A program made the position numbers and the translations under genes. The notes beneath the pieces were generated by a model, which searched no databases, was not told the origin of the DNA, and saw only the letters and a program-made list of their open reading frames with translations. Source: Pseudomonadota bacterium (GTDB lineage: Bacteria > Desulfobacterota > Desulfarculia > Desulfarculales > Desulfarculaceae). From it: a stretch of DNA of 64,000 nt. This document shows, in pieces, positions 8,622 to 17,744 of the stretch (position 1 is the first letter of the stretch; every line of letters starts with the position of its first letter). Location of the stretch: assembly GCA_018896025.1 (NCBI GenBank), contig JAHIND010000023.1, forward strand, positions 1 through 64,000, read 5' to 3'.

Positions 8622-9535
8622 CCCGGCCCACCCACGCGGTGCGTACGGCCCCGGCGGCATTGCCGCCGGGGCTTCGCTCTACCCAACCTACGCTATGACT
8701 GACCTGACCGGTGTAGGGGCGGGGTTTATCCCCGCCCTCTCTGTTTACATTAATAGCCGTCATCGCGAGGAGCATCTCGGAGGAGTGCTATGTGGCGATC
8801 TTCGCCTTCACCCAGGCGGGAGGGGTGCGCGGCGAGGCGAATGTTTTGGCCGTGTCTATTGGGCGCGGGCGTGACGAGGGAATGTGAAACAGGAAGGTCG
8901 GTTCCTTGGCGTGAGCACTCTCTACGCACCGATATTGCTTCGTCGCCGCGCTTCTGGCGAGGACTAACTCTATCGGGCGGGGATAAACCCCGCCCCTACA
9001 TCAAGAGTCTTCTTCCGGGTGTAGGGGCGGGGTTTATCCCCGCCCTCTCCGCCCGCGGGGTATCCTCTGCGAGCAGAGATTGCTTCGTCGCTGCGCTCCT
9101 CGCAACGACACCAGTTTTTATCGGGGTTTCCTGGGCTGTCCCGGCAGAAGGATTCGTTGGGTTTCGCTTCGCTCTACCCAACCTACGCCAATCTATATTT
9201 TTGCTGAAAACAGACGCCTGAATTTAATCGCGGCACAGCCAGACACCACAGGGCAAGGCGGCAGGCGACCAGATTCTTTCCCTGCGGCACAGCCAGGGGG
9301 GGCCAGGCAAGGCGGAAACGAGCGAGGGACGCAGGCGTAGTCTACCTACGCCGAGGACCGAGGGACGCCGACAACGCAGCCAGGCAAGACTTTCCCCAGT
9401 CCAGCGGCACAGCCAGGTGTTTGTGGGCTAGGCGTCCGGCGAGCGAAAGGCGCAGCTGTAGCCAGGCCTACAGCGAGCCTTGAGCGATGCCGGCAACACA
9501 GCCCACGGGCAGCTGGCGAAGCCGCCCGCCGCCGC
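8622..9535. repeat. Gene-free stretch built of dispersed repeats
   Basis: About 900 bases without a credible gene. Three copies of the palindrome GTAGGGGCGGGGTTTATCCC(CGCCC) lie near 8714-8738, 8976-9001 (reverse) and 9019-9046. Elements related to the GTTGCGAGGAGCGAAGCGAC and GTAGGTTGGGTAGAGCGAAG repeats lie at 9076-9110 and 9155-9189. Two stem-loop repeats of the family described in findings lie at 9302-9383 (stem GGCGTAG/CTACGCC) and 9428-9504 (stem AGCTGTAG/CTACAGC). ORFs spanning this region consist only of repeat sequence. Confidence 0.75.
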
Positions 9536-10267
9536 CTACCACTTACGCCCCTTCGGCCCCGACCATTTCCGCAACAACAAATACATGGCGCCCGCCCCAC
9601 CGTCTATTGGTCTGGCCGTGCAAAAAGCCAGCACCTTGCGGGCGAAGCGCTTGTGCTCCAGCCAGGCGGCCAGGCCCTGCTTCAAGACCGGCACCCCGCC
9701 GGGCGAGCCCTTGCCCCGGCCGTGCACCAACAGAACGTGCCTGAGACCCCGCGCCGCCGCGCTGTCCACGAAGTCGGCCACCTCGCCTTGGGCGTCGGTG
9801 AGGCCCAGGCCGTGCAAGTCCAGGTGGTCCTGGATGGGGAAGGCCCCCTGGGCCAGGCGCTCCATCAACTCCGGCCCCACCCCGTTGGCCTGGCCGCTGA
9901 GGTACTCGTCGCTCATGCGCAGGTCGAAATCGGCGCTGCCGCTGATCAGCTCGGCCAGGTGGGCCATCACCTCCAGATCCTCGTCCACCGCCTGGCCTAT
10001 GTTGGCCGGGTTGGGGGGAGGGGCCTTGGGGGCGGGGCGCTGGTCGCCGGGCAGCTGGTCCACCCCGGACATGGCCATGGCGAACAGGGCCTGCTCGTCC
10101 TCGGCGGGTGCCTGCTTCTTTTGGGGCGCGACCGGCGCGGCGGGCGCGGCCTGGGGAGCGGCGGTCTTTTTCAGCTCCTTGCCCAGGGCGGCGAAGGGCG
10201 AGTTGAAGGCCTGCTCCTTGGGGGCCGGGGCGGGGGTGGTCGCTTTTTTCTTTTTCTTCTTGGCCAT
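9536..10267 (-). CDS. Smr-domain protein
   Basis: A 243-residue protein with a C-terminal Smr (MutS2-related) nuclease-like domain: LDLHGLGLTDAQGEV near residue 150, HVLLVHGRGKGSPGG near 180, and a closing segment before GAGAMYLLLRK. The DLHG and HGRG motifs are the family signatures. The N-terminus is a lysine-rich head (MAKKKKKKA) and a ~90-residue Ala/Pro-rich linker, probably unstructured. Smr proteins cut or bind structured nucleic acid; the substrate here is unknown. I chose the ATG at 10265-10267 over one five codons upstream. Confidence 0.85.
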   Translation of the reverse strand: MAKKKKKKATTPAPAPKEQAFNSPFAALGKELKKTAAPQAAPAAPVAPQKKQAPAEDEQALFAMAMSGVDQLPGDQRPAPKAPPPNPANIGQAVDEDLEVMAHLAELISGSADFDLRMSDEYLSGQANGVGPELMERLAQGAFPIQDHLDLHGLGLTDAQGEVADFVDSAAARGLRHVLLVHGRGKGSPGGVPVLKQGLAAWLEHKRFARKVLAFCTARPIDGGAGAMYLLLRKWSGPKGRKW

Positions 10268-10632
10268 GGTTAACCCGCACACTTCATGAAGCCCGTGCGT
10301 CCAACTGCGCCAGCCACCGGCATACCGCGTTGCCGGCTGCGCTCTGGCCTCGACGTAGCTTCGGCTACGCCTGCGGCCTTCGCTTGCCGGACGCCTTGTC
10401 TGCCTGCGGCTGGCTGTGCTGGGTCTGGGTGCAAACCCTTTCCCGCCAGCGCTAACACCTTTTTCATAATGATCGCATAAGTTCTCAATTTGTCGCTCAT
10501 TGCCACACAGCCTTCATGGAGTATGCGGGTCCAACTATAGCCCTTGGCCGGGGAGCGCGCCAAATCCTCGACATACCCCCGCTCCTCGGCTACATTGAAA
10601 CCCAGCCAACAACCACCAGCGAGGAGCGAGAC
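10268..10632. repeat. Intergenic with one inverted copy of the stem-loop repeat
   Basis: No gene is seen. Bases 10325-10425 hold a reverse-oriented member of the stem-loop repeat (GCGTTGCCGGC, ACGTAGCTTCGGCTACG, CGCTTGCCGGACGCC), very close to the copy at 53125-53200. A 64-codon ORF here is made of the repeat and is not reported as a gene. The remaining 130 bases lead into the DUF3786 gene. Confidence 0.7.
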
Positions 10633-11259
10633 ATGGCCCGGGTGGACGATTATCAAAAAAGCTTTGACCTGGCCGCCGAGGAGCTGGACCAGCGCGACTG
10701 GGCCGAGGTTGCCCGGCGGGCCGGGGCCACGGCGGCGGACGACGGCAGCTATCTGGAGATGAACTACCTGGGCCGCCCGGTGCGGGTAAGCGCCCCGCCC
10801 ATCACGGTGAGCGCCCTGGACGACGGCCCGGAGATTCCCCTGGCCGAGCAGGCCCTGATCCTGCACTACCTGGTAAAGGCCGACGGCACCCCGCCCAGCG
10901 GCGAGTGGATCACCTACCGCGAGGTGGAGGCGGGCGAGTTCTACTGGTCGGCCTTCGTGAAAAGGGCCAAGGCCCCCCTGGTGGGCTTCTTTGGCGAACG
11001 GCCCGAGCTCTTGACCGAGCTGGCCCCCCTGGTGGGCGGCGAGGGGCCGGGCGAGACCGGCGACGCCTCGGTGATCGTGCGCGCCTTCCCCATGGTGCCC
11101 ATCCAGCTGGTGCTGTGGGCCGGGGACGAGGAGTTCCCGCCGGACGGCAACCTGCTCTTTGACCGCACCATCGGGCGCTACCTGTCCACCGAGGACATCG
11201 CCCTGACCGCGGGCATGCCCATCTATAAGATGATGGCCCTGTCGCGCTCCAAGGGCTGA
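10633..11259 (+). CDS. DUF3786 domain protein
   Basis: A 208-residue cytoplasmic protein matching the DUF3786 family pattern: LEMNYLGRPVRVS near 45, EQALILHYL near 78, GEWITYREVEAGEFY near 97, and FPMVPIQLVLWAGDEEFPP near 156 followed by LFDRTIGRYLSTEDIA. The family is found mainly in strict anaerobes and its biochemical role is unknown to me. The ATG at 10633 follows GAGGAGCGAG. It stands alone between repeat-rich spacers. Confidence 0.7.
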   Translation: MARVDDYQKSFDLAAEELDQRDWAEVARRAGATAADDGSYLEMNYLGRPVRVSAPPITVSALDDGPEIPLAEQALILHYLVKADGTPPSGEWITYREVEAGEFYWSAFVKRAKAPLVGFFGERPELLTELAPLVGGEGPGETGDASVIVRAFPMVPIQLVLWAGDEEFPPDGNLLFDRTIGRYLSTEDIALTAGMPIYKMMALSRSKG

Positions 11260-11981
11260 GGCCGAGGGAGCGCCAGGTGAGGTGATTGGATGGGAATTGT
11301 TGGGCCTCGGGCTCGCGCCCTCGACCGCAACCTACGCGACCTGTCTAAGTATTTATTACAAATAGCGTAGGTTAGGTCGAGCGAAGCGAGGCCTAACAAA
11401 TACCCTTGCGGCACAGTCAGACGCCGCAGGGCGCTTCCCGGCGCAGCCGGTCGGCACAGCCAGGGAGCGCCAGGCAAGGCGGAAACAAGCGAGGGTCGCA
11501 GGCGTAGTCCACCTACGCCGAGGACCGAGTGATGTTGACAACGCCGCATGGCACTCCCTGGCGAAGCCGAAGCCGAAAGGTCGGCCCCCCGGTGTTAACC
11601 AGGGGGCCGATGCCAGGGAGGGGGGGAGAGAAGAAAAGTGAGCGGTTCGGTTGCCGGCCCGGAGGTCTTGGCTGGGTCAAGGCCGGAGAGTCCGGGGCTT
11701 GGCAGGCGTTCATCGCCTTGAGTTGGCAGCGGCCTTTCCGCTCATGTCTTTAGCATATTGCAGATACCGTGCCTAACGGGCCGTTAGCAATCAAACGCGG
11801 TTATTACAGGCAGTTGGGATAGTGACCTGGCGCGGCACGCCCGGCGCGGTGCGTAAATAAGTCGCGGCTGGGGGGGCAAGTGCACAACCTTTACCCACCA
11901 GGCGCTCCGCTTGCATTCCCCGCATAAGGACCTACAGTATTAGATAGCGGCGAAAAGCCGTTTGTTTTTGACGACCGGGAG
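11260..11981. repeat. Intergenic, inverted REP-like pair and stem-loop repeat
   Basis: About 720 bases without a supported gene. Bases 11300-11400 hold an inverted pair of GTAGGTTGGGT-type elements around an AT-rich centre. Bases 11470-11548 hold a stem-loop repeat copy (stem GGCGTAGTCC/ACCTACGCC). Bases 11583-11608 form a hairpin (GGCCCCC ... GGGGGCC) without a T-run. The last 200 bases are less GC-rich and may hold the promoter of the BFD-like/cooC pair. Confidence 0.6.
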
Positions 11982-12296
11982 ATGAGTATGAGCGGCGAAC
12001 ATGAACACCACGAAGGCTGTGGTTGCGGCTGCGGCTGCGGCGACACCACCCCCCTGGACACCGAGCTGGCCCGGCGCTGGCGCGAGGCCCCGGACGATGA
12101 GGCGGTGTGCCCCTGCTCCGGGGTGGACAAGGGCGCGGTAAAGGCGGCCATCGCCGCCGGGGCTTACACCGCGCCCCTGGTCAAGGCCATGACCGGCGTG
12201 GGCCGGGAGATGGGCTGCCGCCAGCGGCGGGAGTGCCAGGCCGACCTGGAGGTGCTGGTGGCCCTGTACGCGGGCGAGCGAGTGAGTTTTTGTTGA
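11982..12296 (+). CDS. Small BFD-like [2Fe-2S] protein with Cys-rich head
   Basis: A 104-residue protein. Its head is His/Cys-rich (HEHHEGCGCGCGCGD). Residues 44-95 resemble the BFD-like [2Fe-2S] fold: CPCSGVDKGAVKAAIAAGAY, then TGVGREMGC and RRECQADLEVL, giving a CxC plus C-x(5)-C spacing. It is 46 bases upstream of cooC and probably cotranscribed, so a role in metal or electron supply to the CooC system is plausible inference. The His/Cys head could bind nickel or another metal. The ATG at 11982 or the one two codons later could be used; GGGAG precedes both. Confidence 0.65.
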   Translation: MSMSGEHEHHEGCGCGCGCGDTTPLDTELARRWREAPDDEAVCPCSGVDKGAVKAAIAAGAYTAPLVKAMTGVGREMGCRQRRECQADLEVLVALYAGERVSFC

Positions 12297-12342
12297 AATC
12301 ACCGGCAGGAAGCCGGACCCTTTTAGCCATTCGAGGTGAGCG

Positions 12343-13119
12343 ATGAAGATTGCGGTAAGCGGTAAAGGCGGCGTGGGCAAGACCACCTTCTCGGCCATGC
12401 TGGCCCGGTCCCTGGCCGAAAAAGGCCTCAAGGTGCTGGCGGTGGACGCCGACCCCGACGCCAACCTGGGCCAGGCCCTGGGCTTCCCGGACTACCAGAA
12501 GCTGGTGCCGGTGAGCGAAATGAAGTCGCTCATCGCCGAGCGCACCAACAGCGACGGGGAGAACTGGGGCACCTACTTCAAGCTCAACCCCACGGTTAAC
12601 GACCTGCCCGAAAAGCTCAGCGTGGAGCACCAGGGGGTGCGCCTGATGGTAATGGGCACCGTGAAAAAGGGCGGCGGCGGCTGCATCTGCCCGGCCTCCA
12701 CCATGCTCAAGGCACTCATGGCCCACCTGGTGCTGCTGCGCAAGGATGTCCTGATCCTGGACATGGAGGCGGGCCTGGAGCACCTGGGCCGGGGCACCAG
12801 CCAGGGGGTGGACTTCCTCATCGTGGTGGTGGAGCCCGGCCGCCGCTCGGTGGACACCGCCGAGCACATCAAGCAGTTGGCCGGAGATATCGGCCTGACC
12901 AAGGTGCTCATCGTGGGCAACAAGATCCGCTCCGACAAGGACGAGGAGTACCTGAAGGACACCCTCAAGGGCTTCGACTTCCTGGGCTTCATGCGCTACG
13001 ACGAACAGATCATCGAGGCGGACATGGAGGCCAAGTGCCCCACCGACGTGGCCATGAACTCCAAGGCCGCGGTTACGGCCATGGCCGACATCCTCATCGC
13101 CAGGTCCGAGGAAAAATAA
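12343..13119 (+). CDS. cooC: CooC-type nickel-insertion ATPase (first copy)
   Basis: A 258-residue MinD/SIMIBI-class ATPase. The deviant Walker A GKGGVGKTT is at residues 7-15, switch I region DADPDANLGQALG at 36-48, a CxC pair in GGGCICPAS near 111, and Walker B-like LILDMEAGLEHLGRG near 140. CooC dimers bind Ni(II) at the CxC pair and load it into the C-cluster of CO dehydrogenase. No CODH gene adjoins; the acs operon with its own CooC lies 27 kb away, so this copy may serve the same enzyme or one outside the window. GAGGTGAGCG precedes the ATG. A terminator follows. Confidence 0.88.
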   Translation: MKIAVSGKGGVGKTTFSAMLARSLAEKGLKVLAVDADPDANLGQALGFPDYQKLVPVSEMKSLIAERTNSDGENWGTYFKLNPTVNDLPEKLSVEHQGVRLMVMGTVKKGGGGCICPASTMLKALMAHLVLLRKDVLILDMEAGLEHLGRGTSQGVDFLIVVVEPGRRSVDTAEHIKQLAGDIGLTKVLIVGNKIRSDKDEEYLKDTLKGFDFLGFMRYDEQIIEADMEAKCPTDVAMNSKAAVTAMADILIARSEEK

Positions 13120-13131
13120 GCTTGTTCCCGT

Positions 13132-13168
13132 GCCCGCCGCCCGAAGAGGGGCGGCGGGCGCGCTTTTC
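13132..13168 (+). terminator. Terminator after cooC
   Basis: An 11-bp stem GCCCGCCGCCC / GGGCGGCGGGC (13132-13142, 13149-13159) with loop GAAGAG, followed by GCGCTTTTCC. It closes the BFD-like/cooC unit. Confidence 0.75.
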
Positions 13169-13248
13169 CCGCCTCTTGTCCCGCCGTCCGGCCTGGGCTA
13201 TATTTGTCCCAGATAACGAGAAGTTAACTTACATTTTTGTAGGAAGCC

Positions 13249-13680
13249 GTGCCCGAAGCCGAGCTGATATTCTTCTACGGCACCCTGATGCTGCCCTATC
13301 CCACCCTGGAGCGCCTGGGGGTGGAGCGCATGCTGGCCTACCGGGGCTGGGACGCGGTGGCCGGACAGTTGTTCAGCCTGGGCCGCTACCCCGCGCTGAC
13401 CATGGGGCCGGGCTCGGTGCGCGGCCAGGTGTTCGAGCTGACGGACCCGGCGGCCCTGGCCGTGCTGGACCGCTTCGAAGACTACCGCCCCGCCGACCCG
13501 GCGGGCTCGGAATACCTGCGCAAACTTCTGCCCCTGGCGAACCGCCCCGCCTCGGCCTGGGTCTACGTGTTCAACCGCCCCACCGAGAGGCTGACCCCGC
13601 TGCCGGACGGCGACTGGGCCGCCCACCAAGGTCAAGCCCTGGAGTGGGATGTCTTTTTCGCCTCCCGCGCAGTAGAATAG
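13249..13680 (+). CDS. Gamma-glutamylcyclotransferase-like (GGCT/AIG2 fold) protein
   Basis: A 143-residue protein with the GGCT signature FFYGTLMLPYP at residues 7-17, GQLFSLGRYPAL near 40, GSVRGQVFELTDP near 53 and LDRFEDY near 75, where the Glu is the expected acid catalyst. The family cleaves gamma-glutamyl amines to 5-oxoproline, but the substrate cannot be told from sequence. It starts with GTG at 13249, spaced 7 bases from AGGAAG. It lies 25 bases ahead of the AsmA-like gene and may share its transcript. Confidence 0.75.
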   Translation: MPEAELIFFYGTLMLPYPTLERLGVERMLAYRGWDAVAGQLFSLGRYPALTMGPGSVRGQVFELTDPAALAVLDRFEDYRPADPAGSEYLRKLLPLANRPASAWVYVFNRPTERLTPLPDGDWAAHQGQALEWDVFFASRAVE

Positions 13681-13705
13681 AAACCGCTTTCCTCAAACTC
13701 GGCGG

Positions 13706-15223
13706 GTGGTGTTGCTCAAGCGCATACTCAAGTATCTGTCGCTACTGGTGGCCGCCCTGGCCCTGGCCTGGCTGGTGGTGTACCTGGCGGGCTGGAGCAT
13801 CCCCGCCGGTTTCCTGCGGGCGGGGCTCACCGAAGAGCTGAACCAAGACCTGGCCCCCCTGCGCCTGACCCTGGAGGGCCCCATCCGCCTGACCCCCACC
13901 TTGACCCCCACCGTGAGCATGTCCGGGATCAAGGTGGTGCGCCCCAACCCCAAGCTGCCGGTCATCACCCTGGGTTGCCTGAGCATCAAGGTGTCCCTGC
14001 TCTCCCTGTTGCACGGCGACCTCAACCTGGAAAACGTGACCATAAGCGACCTGCGCGTGCCCCTGGCCCCGGAGCCGGGACGCAAACAGGAAGCGGCCCT
14101 GCATTTCTCCCAGGTCTCGGGACGCCTGCTCATCTCGGGCGAACAGGCCCGCCTGGAGAATCTGGTGCTGCGCCAGGAGCACAGCGTCCTCACCGGCCGG
14201 ATGACCCTGGACACCAAGCCCGATCCGGTCAAGCTGGTCATCCACCTGCAATCGCCCCAGGTCGACCTGGACAGCCTGTCCCACGTGGTGGCCCTGGAGG
14301 ACGCCGGTTCAAGCTCCGAGCCGGAGCGGTGGCGCGCCATTGTGGCCACCATGGACACCGCGGTGGAGCGGGCCATAAAAATGGTGCAGGGCGAGCTGGT
14401 CTTGAAGACCGACCACGTGCGCTGGAGGGGCGAGAACTTCGGGCGGGGCCAGCTGCGCATCACCGCCAAGAACCGCCGCCTGTCCATCGAGCGCCTGGAG
14501 TTGGAGCCGCCGGGGGGCAAGATTTTCCTGCGCAACGCCACCTGGCCCGTGGGCAAGGAGCTGGGCTCCAGCCTGGAGATGGAGGTCCGCAACTTCTCCT
14601 ACGGCTTCCTCACACGGGAGACGCCCACCTCGCCCATGCGCTCCCGGGGGGTGTTGTCTCTGCGCCTGTCGCTGACCGCCCAGGCCCCCAAGGTCAGCGG
14701 GCTTCTCGGCAAGGCCGACGGGATGTTCCAGGTGGGCGTGTGGCCCAAGGACCTCAAGACCGCCTCCTTCGACCTTTGGGCGGCCAACCTGCTGTTCGCC
14801 CTGCTGGACTCCCTGGCTTCCAAGACCGGCTCCCACGTCAACTGCGCGGTGGGCGACTTTGTCATGGAAAAAGGCCTGATGACCAGCAAGGAGCTGATCA
14901 TCGACACCAGCAAGGTCAGGGTAAAGGGCGAGGCCAAGCTCAACTTCGCCAATCGCACCATCTCGATGAACCTGCAGCCCCGGGCCAAGCAGCCCCAATT
15001 TTTCAACCTGGAGACGCCCATCCGCATCAGCGGCACCTTTGAACAGGCCTCGGCCGGGGTGAGCCCCGGCGGGCTGTTGGGCTCGGTGATCAACTTCGCC
15101 ACCAGCCCGGTGTTCGCCCCCCTGCGCCGCCTGTTCGGAGACACCCTGCCCGAAGCGGGCAAGGACGTCTGCCGCAGCCCCCAAACCTGGCCCCCGGCCG
15201 CCGCCGCCTCCAAAGACAAATAG
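13706..15223 (+). CDS. AsmA-like membrane-anchored protein
   Basis: A 505-residue protein with one N-terminal membrane helix (residues 8-32) and a large beta-rich periplasmic domain. The segment from the anchor through GPIRLTPTLTPTVSMSGIKV (58-77) fits the AsmA N-terminus. The C-terminal part (GSHVNCAVGDFVMEKGLMTSKELIIDT) fits the AsmA-2 domain, where such sequences recur. AsmA-like proteins are linked to phospholipid transport and outer membrane assembly. The start is GTG at 13706; no other frame gives the anchor. Weak ribosome site. Confidence 0.8.
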   Translation: MVLLKRILKYLSLLVAALALAWLVVYLAGWSIPAGFLRAGLTEELNQDLAPLRLTLEGPIRLTPTLTPTVSMSGIKVVRPNPKLPVITLGCLSIKVSLLSLLHGDLNLENVTISDLRVPLAPEPGRKQEAALHFSQVSGRLLISGEQARLENLVLRQEHSVLTGRMTLDTKPDPVKLVIHLQSPQVDLDSLSHVVALEDAGSSSEPERWRAIVATMDTAVERAIKMVQGELVLKTDHVRWRGENFGRGQLRITAKNRRLSIERLELEPPGGKIFLRNATWPVGKELGSSLEMEVRNFSYGFLTRETPTSPMRSRGVLSLRLSLTAQAPKVSGLLGKADGMFQVGVWPKDLKTASFDLWAANLLFALLDSLASKTGSHVNCAVGDFVMEKGLMTSKELIIDTSKVRVKGEAKLNFANRTISMNLQPRAKQPQFFNLETPIRISGTFEQASAGVSPGGLLGSVINFATSPVFAPLRRLFGDTLPEAGKDVCRSPQTWPPAAAASKDK

Positions 15224-15344
15224 CCACCCCGTTTTCGGCTCCTCATCGCGAACCTTTGGGACTATAATTAATTGGATTAAGCGGTTCACACCGTGACCGC
15301 AAACTTTATCCTCGCCTGGCCTGCCCTGGTGCCAGAGGAGCGCC

Positions 15345-16727
15345 GTGGAAATTTCTCTGGACATCCGTACCTTGTTCGCCGCTCTCACGGTTGTGCTGAC
15401 TTGCCTGGCGGCGGCTTTTTCCTTCGTCTTTTTTACTCAAAAAACCTACCCCGGATTCAAACGGTGGACCCTCGCCACCGTGGCCACGGCCTTGGGTTAC
15501 CTGTTTATCGTGCTGCGGGGTCCGATACCCGCGGCGGTCTCTATCATGGTGGGCAACAACCTGCTCATCGTTGGCGCGGCCCTGGTCTTCGCCGGCACCC
15601 GCAGGTTCCTGGGCCTCAAACCATGGCCCAGATTCCAGGTGGCCGTTCCCCTTGCCTGCCTGGCCGGCCTGGCCTGGTTCTTGTGGGTCGATGAATTTCT
15701 CGGCATGCGGGCGATGGTGGTTAGCCTGGCGGCGGCGATTTTACTTTTCCCCGTGGCCTGGATGTTTATCTCTCATGCTCCCCGGGGACACCGCCCCCTG
15801 TACCTGGGCACCGGCATCATGTTTGCTTTATTCAACTTCGCCACTTTGCTGCGCGGGGCGAGCATGGTCGCCTCGGGCTACCATTTCCAGCTGTTTGCCA
15901 ACAGCCCGATGCAGGCGTTCTTCTATGTCTTCTTGATCATGTTTCAGGCGTCGTGGTTTATCGGCCTGCTGCTCATGAACAGCCAACGCATGAGCGACGA
16001 GCTACGCCGATCCCGCGCCGAGTTGACCGTCACCGTCGACAACATGGAACGCATCCTGGACTTTTTACCCGACCCCACCTGGGTGGTGGACGCCAAGGGG
16101 CGCATCACCCACTGGAACCAGGCCATGGAGGCCCTGACCGGGGTCCCCGCCTCGCAGGTCTTGGGCAAGGGAAACTACGAGCACGCCCTGCCCCTGTACG
16201 GCGAGCGGCGGCCCTGCCTCATCGACCTGATGCTCGAGCACAATCCCGAGTGGGAAGGGCGCTACCAGAACCTGGAGCGCCGGGGAGACCTGCTGGTCAC
16301 CTCGGAGTCCTTCCTGCCCAAGCTTGGTGAAGCCGGGCTATACATAGCCGGTTCGGCCACCTGTTTGCGGGATGAACAGGGCCGGGTGTCCGGGGCCATA
16401 GAGACCCTGCGCGACGTTTCCGAGGCCAAGCGCGGCCAGCAGGAGCGCGAAAAGCTCATCGACGAACTCACCGCCGCCCTGGCCAAGGTGCAGACCCTCA
16501 AGGGCCTCATCCCCATCTGCTCCCACTGCAAGAGCATCCGTAGCGACCAGGGCTATTGGGAGCAGCTGGAGACCTTCTTCTCCGACCACGCCGAGGTGGA
16601 GTTCAGCCACGGCATCTGCCCCGACTGCCTGGAAAAGTATTACAAGGAGTTCAAGCACACCACCTCGGAGCGGGACCACCCCGACGGGGAGCTAGGGAAG
16701 CGGGACCACCCCGATGACGTTGGGTAG
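15345..16727 (+). CDS. Membrane PAS-domain sensor protein without kinase or cyclase domain
   Basis: A 460-residue protein. Six to seven membrane helices fill residues 8-210. A coiled stretch (QRMSDELRRSRAELTVTVDNMERIL) leads to a PAS domain (235-355: FLPDPTWVVDAKGRITHWNQ, then GAIETLRDVSEAKRG). The C-terminus has the cysteine module LIPICSHCKSIR, GYWEQLE and HGICPDC, seen in many deltaproteobacterial PAS proteins and likely a zinc-type knuckle. No histidine kinase or GGDEF domain follows, so its output is unknown. GTG start at 15345 after AGGAGCGCC. The 3' end overlaps the convergent gene by 36 bases. Confidence 0.75.
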   Translation: MEISLDIRTLFAALTVVLTCLAAAFSFVFFTQKTYPGFKRWTLATVATALGYLFIVLRGPIPAAVSIMVGNNLLIVGAALVFAGTRRFLGLKPWPRFQVAVPLACLAGLAWFLWVDEFLGMRAMVVSLAAAILLFPVAWMFISHAPRGHRPLYLGTGIMFALFNFATLLRGASMVASGYHFQLFANSPMQAFFYVFLIMFQASWFIGLLLMNSQRMSDELRRSRAELTVTVDNMERILDFLPDPTWVVDAKGRITHWNQAMEALTGVPASQVLGKGNYEHALPLYGERRPCLIDLMLEHNPEWEGRYQNLERRGDLLVTSESFLPKLGEAGLYIAGSATCLRDEQGRVSGAIETLRDVSEAKRGQQEREKLIDELTAALAKVQTLKGLIPICSHCKSIRSDQGYWEQLETFFSDHAEVEFSHGICPDCLEKYYKEFKHTTSERDHPDGELGKRDHPDDVG

Positions 16728-17615
16728 AGCCCACTGTTCGGTGTTGGCCTGGGTCTGCTCGGCCTTGGAGCCGAAGCTGCCCACCACGCAGAGTTCCCGC
16801 TGCCCCTCGGCGGCGTAGAGAGTGGCCTCGGGGCCGCCTTCCACGTACATGGCCGCGCGTAGCCCCAGAGGCAGGGCCAACAGGCGCGCCACCAGCTTGG
16901 GCATGGGATAGACCTCCCGGCAGATCATGAACAACACCCGCCCTTCACGGTCCTGGCCCACCAGGGCGCTGGACCATTTCTGATCGGCGCGTTTCCACAG
17001 GTTTTTCCCGGCCGGGGTGAACAGGCGGTAGTTCTGGATCAGGGTGGCGTAGCGGGCGCGTATCTTCTTGAGAGGGGTCCCGGTGAGGTCGAACAGCCGC
17101 GCCGGAGTCAGGCCGGGCCACAGGGGGTCCAGGGCCAGCAGGGCGTTTTGCCCCTTGGCCGGGCGGGGGTTGTTCATGTAGTCCTTGGTGAGCATCAGGC
17201 CCACGCTGGTGCGGTTGTCCTTCATGTACATGGAGGCGTTGATCACCGCGGTGAGCCCGAACTCGCGGCTCCACTGCCGGGCGGTGCGCGGCGCTCCCCC
17301 CATCTGGCCCACGCACAACAGGCGCAAGGCGAAGCGGGCGGGGTCGATCCTGAGCACCACCAGCTCCGGGCGCGGCGCGGGGCCGGAGGCCTCCAGGGCG
17401 AAGCGGGCGCTCTCCAGGCCGGGCCGCCAACTTTGCCAGGGACCGGCCGCCAAGCCGGGCGGGGCCCAGGCCAACACCAGCAGCAAGGCGCAAAGCAACA
17501 CCAGCGGCTGGAATTTGATTCCGACGCCTACGGTTTGTGGCAATTTTACGGTCTGGGTTGAGGCTGGTCTGGGTTTTTCATGAAGGTTGGGCGGCAATGA
17601 ACAACGAATGGGCAT
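16692..17615 (-). CDS. Phosphodiester glycosidase (NAGPA-like/DUF2233) family protein, exported
   Basis: A 307-residue protein with a hydrophobic export segment at about residues 35-57 (FQPLVLLCALLLVLAWA). The mature part fits the NAGPA/DUF2233 domain: VVLRIDPARFALRLL, the core GLTAVINASMYMKDN (Asn-Ala replaces the usual NGGFF-like motif), SSALVGQDREGRVLFM, and AMYVEGGPEATLYA. Such domains act on phosphodiester-linked sugars or cell-envelope glycans. The ATG at 17613-17615 has AAGGAAAG 5 bases upstream, although it leaves an unusually long leader before the hydrophobic core. Convergent overlap with the PAS gene. Confidence 0.75.
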   Translation of the reverse strand: MPIRCSLPPNLHEKPRPASTQTVKLPQTVGVGIKFQPLVLLCALLLVLAWAPPGLAAGPWQSWRPGLESARFALEASGPAPRPELVVLRIDPARFALRLLCVGQMGGAPRTARQWSREFGLTAVINASMYMKDNRTSVGLMLTKDYMNNPRPAKGQNALLALDPLWPGLTPARLFDLTGTPLKKIRARYATLIQNYRLFTPAGKNLWKRADQKWSSALVGQDREGRVLFMICREVYPMPKLVARLLALPLGLRAAMYVEGGPEATLYAAEGQRELCVVGSFGSKAEQTQANTEQWALPNVIGVVPLP

Positions 17616-17744
17616 CACTGCTTTCCTTGACGAAGACAAGGGCACCAGCCCGGCCCGGCGCAGCCCGCCGCCGGCAGACAAGGCGGCCCAAGGATTGGGC
17701 TCCCAAAGAGAGTCAACGAGAGCAATCATCGTAGGCGGGTACAC

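Noticed and set aside
8539..9340. Several ORFs of 80-140 codons downstream of 8621
   Set aside because: They consist of the dispersed repeats and have no independent coding signal.
9302..9504. Possible CRISPR-like array
   Set aside because: The repeats are imperfect, widely spaced and in both orientations, without unique spacers of constant length or cas genes.
10286..10480. A 64-codon ORF before the DUF3786 gene
   Set aside because: It is a translation of the stem-loop repeat.
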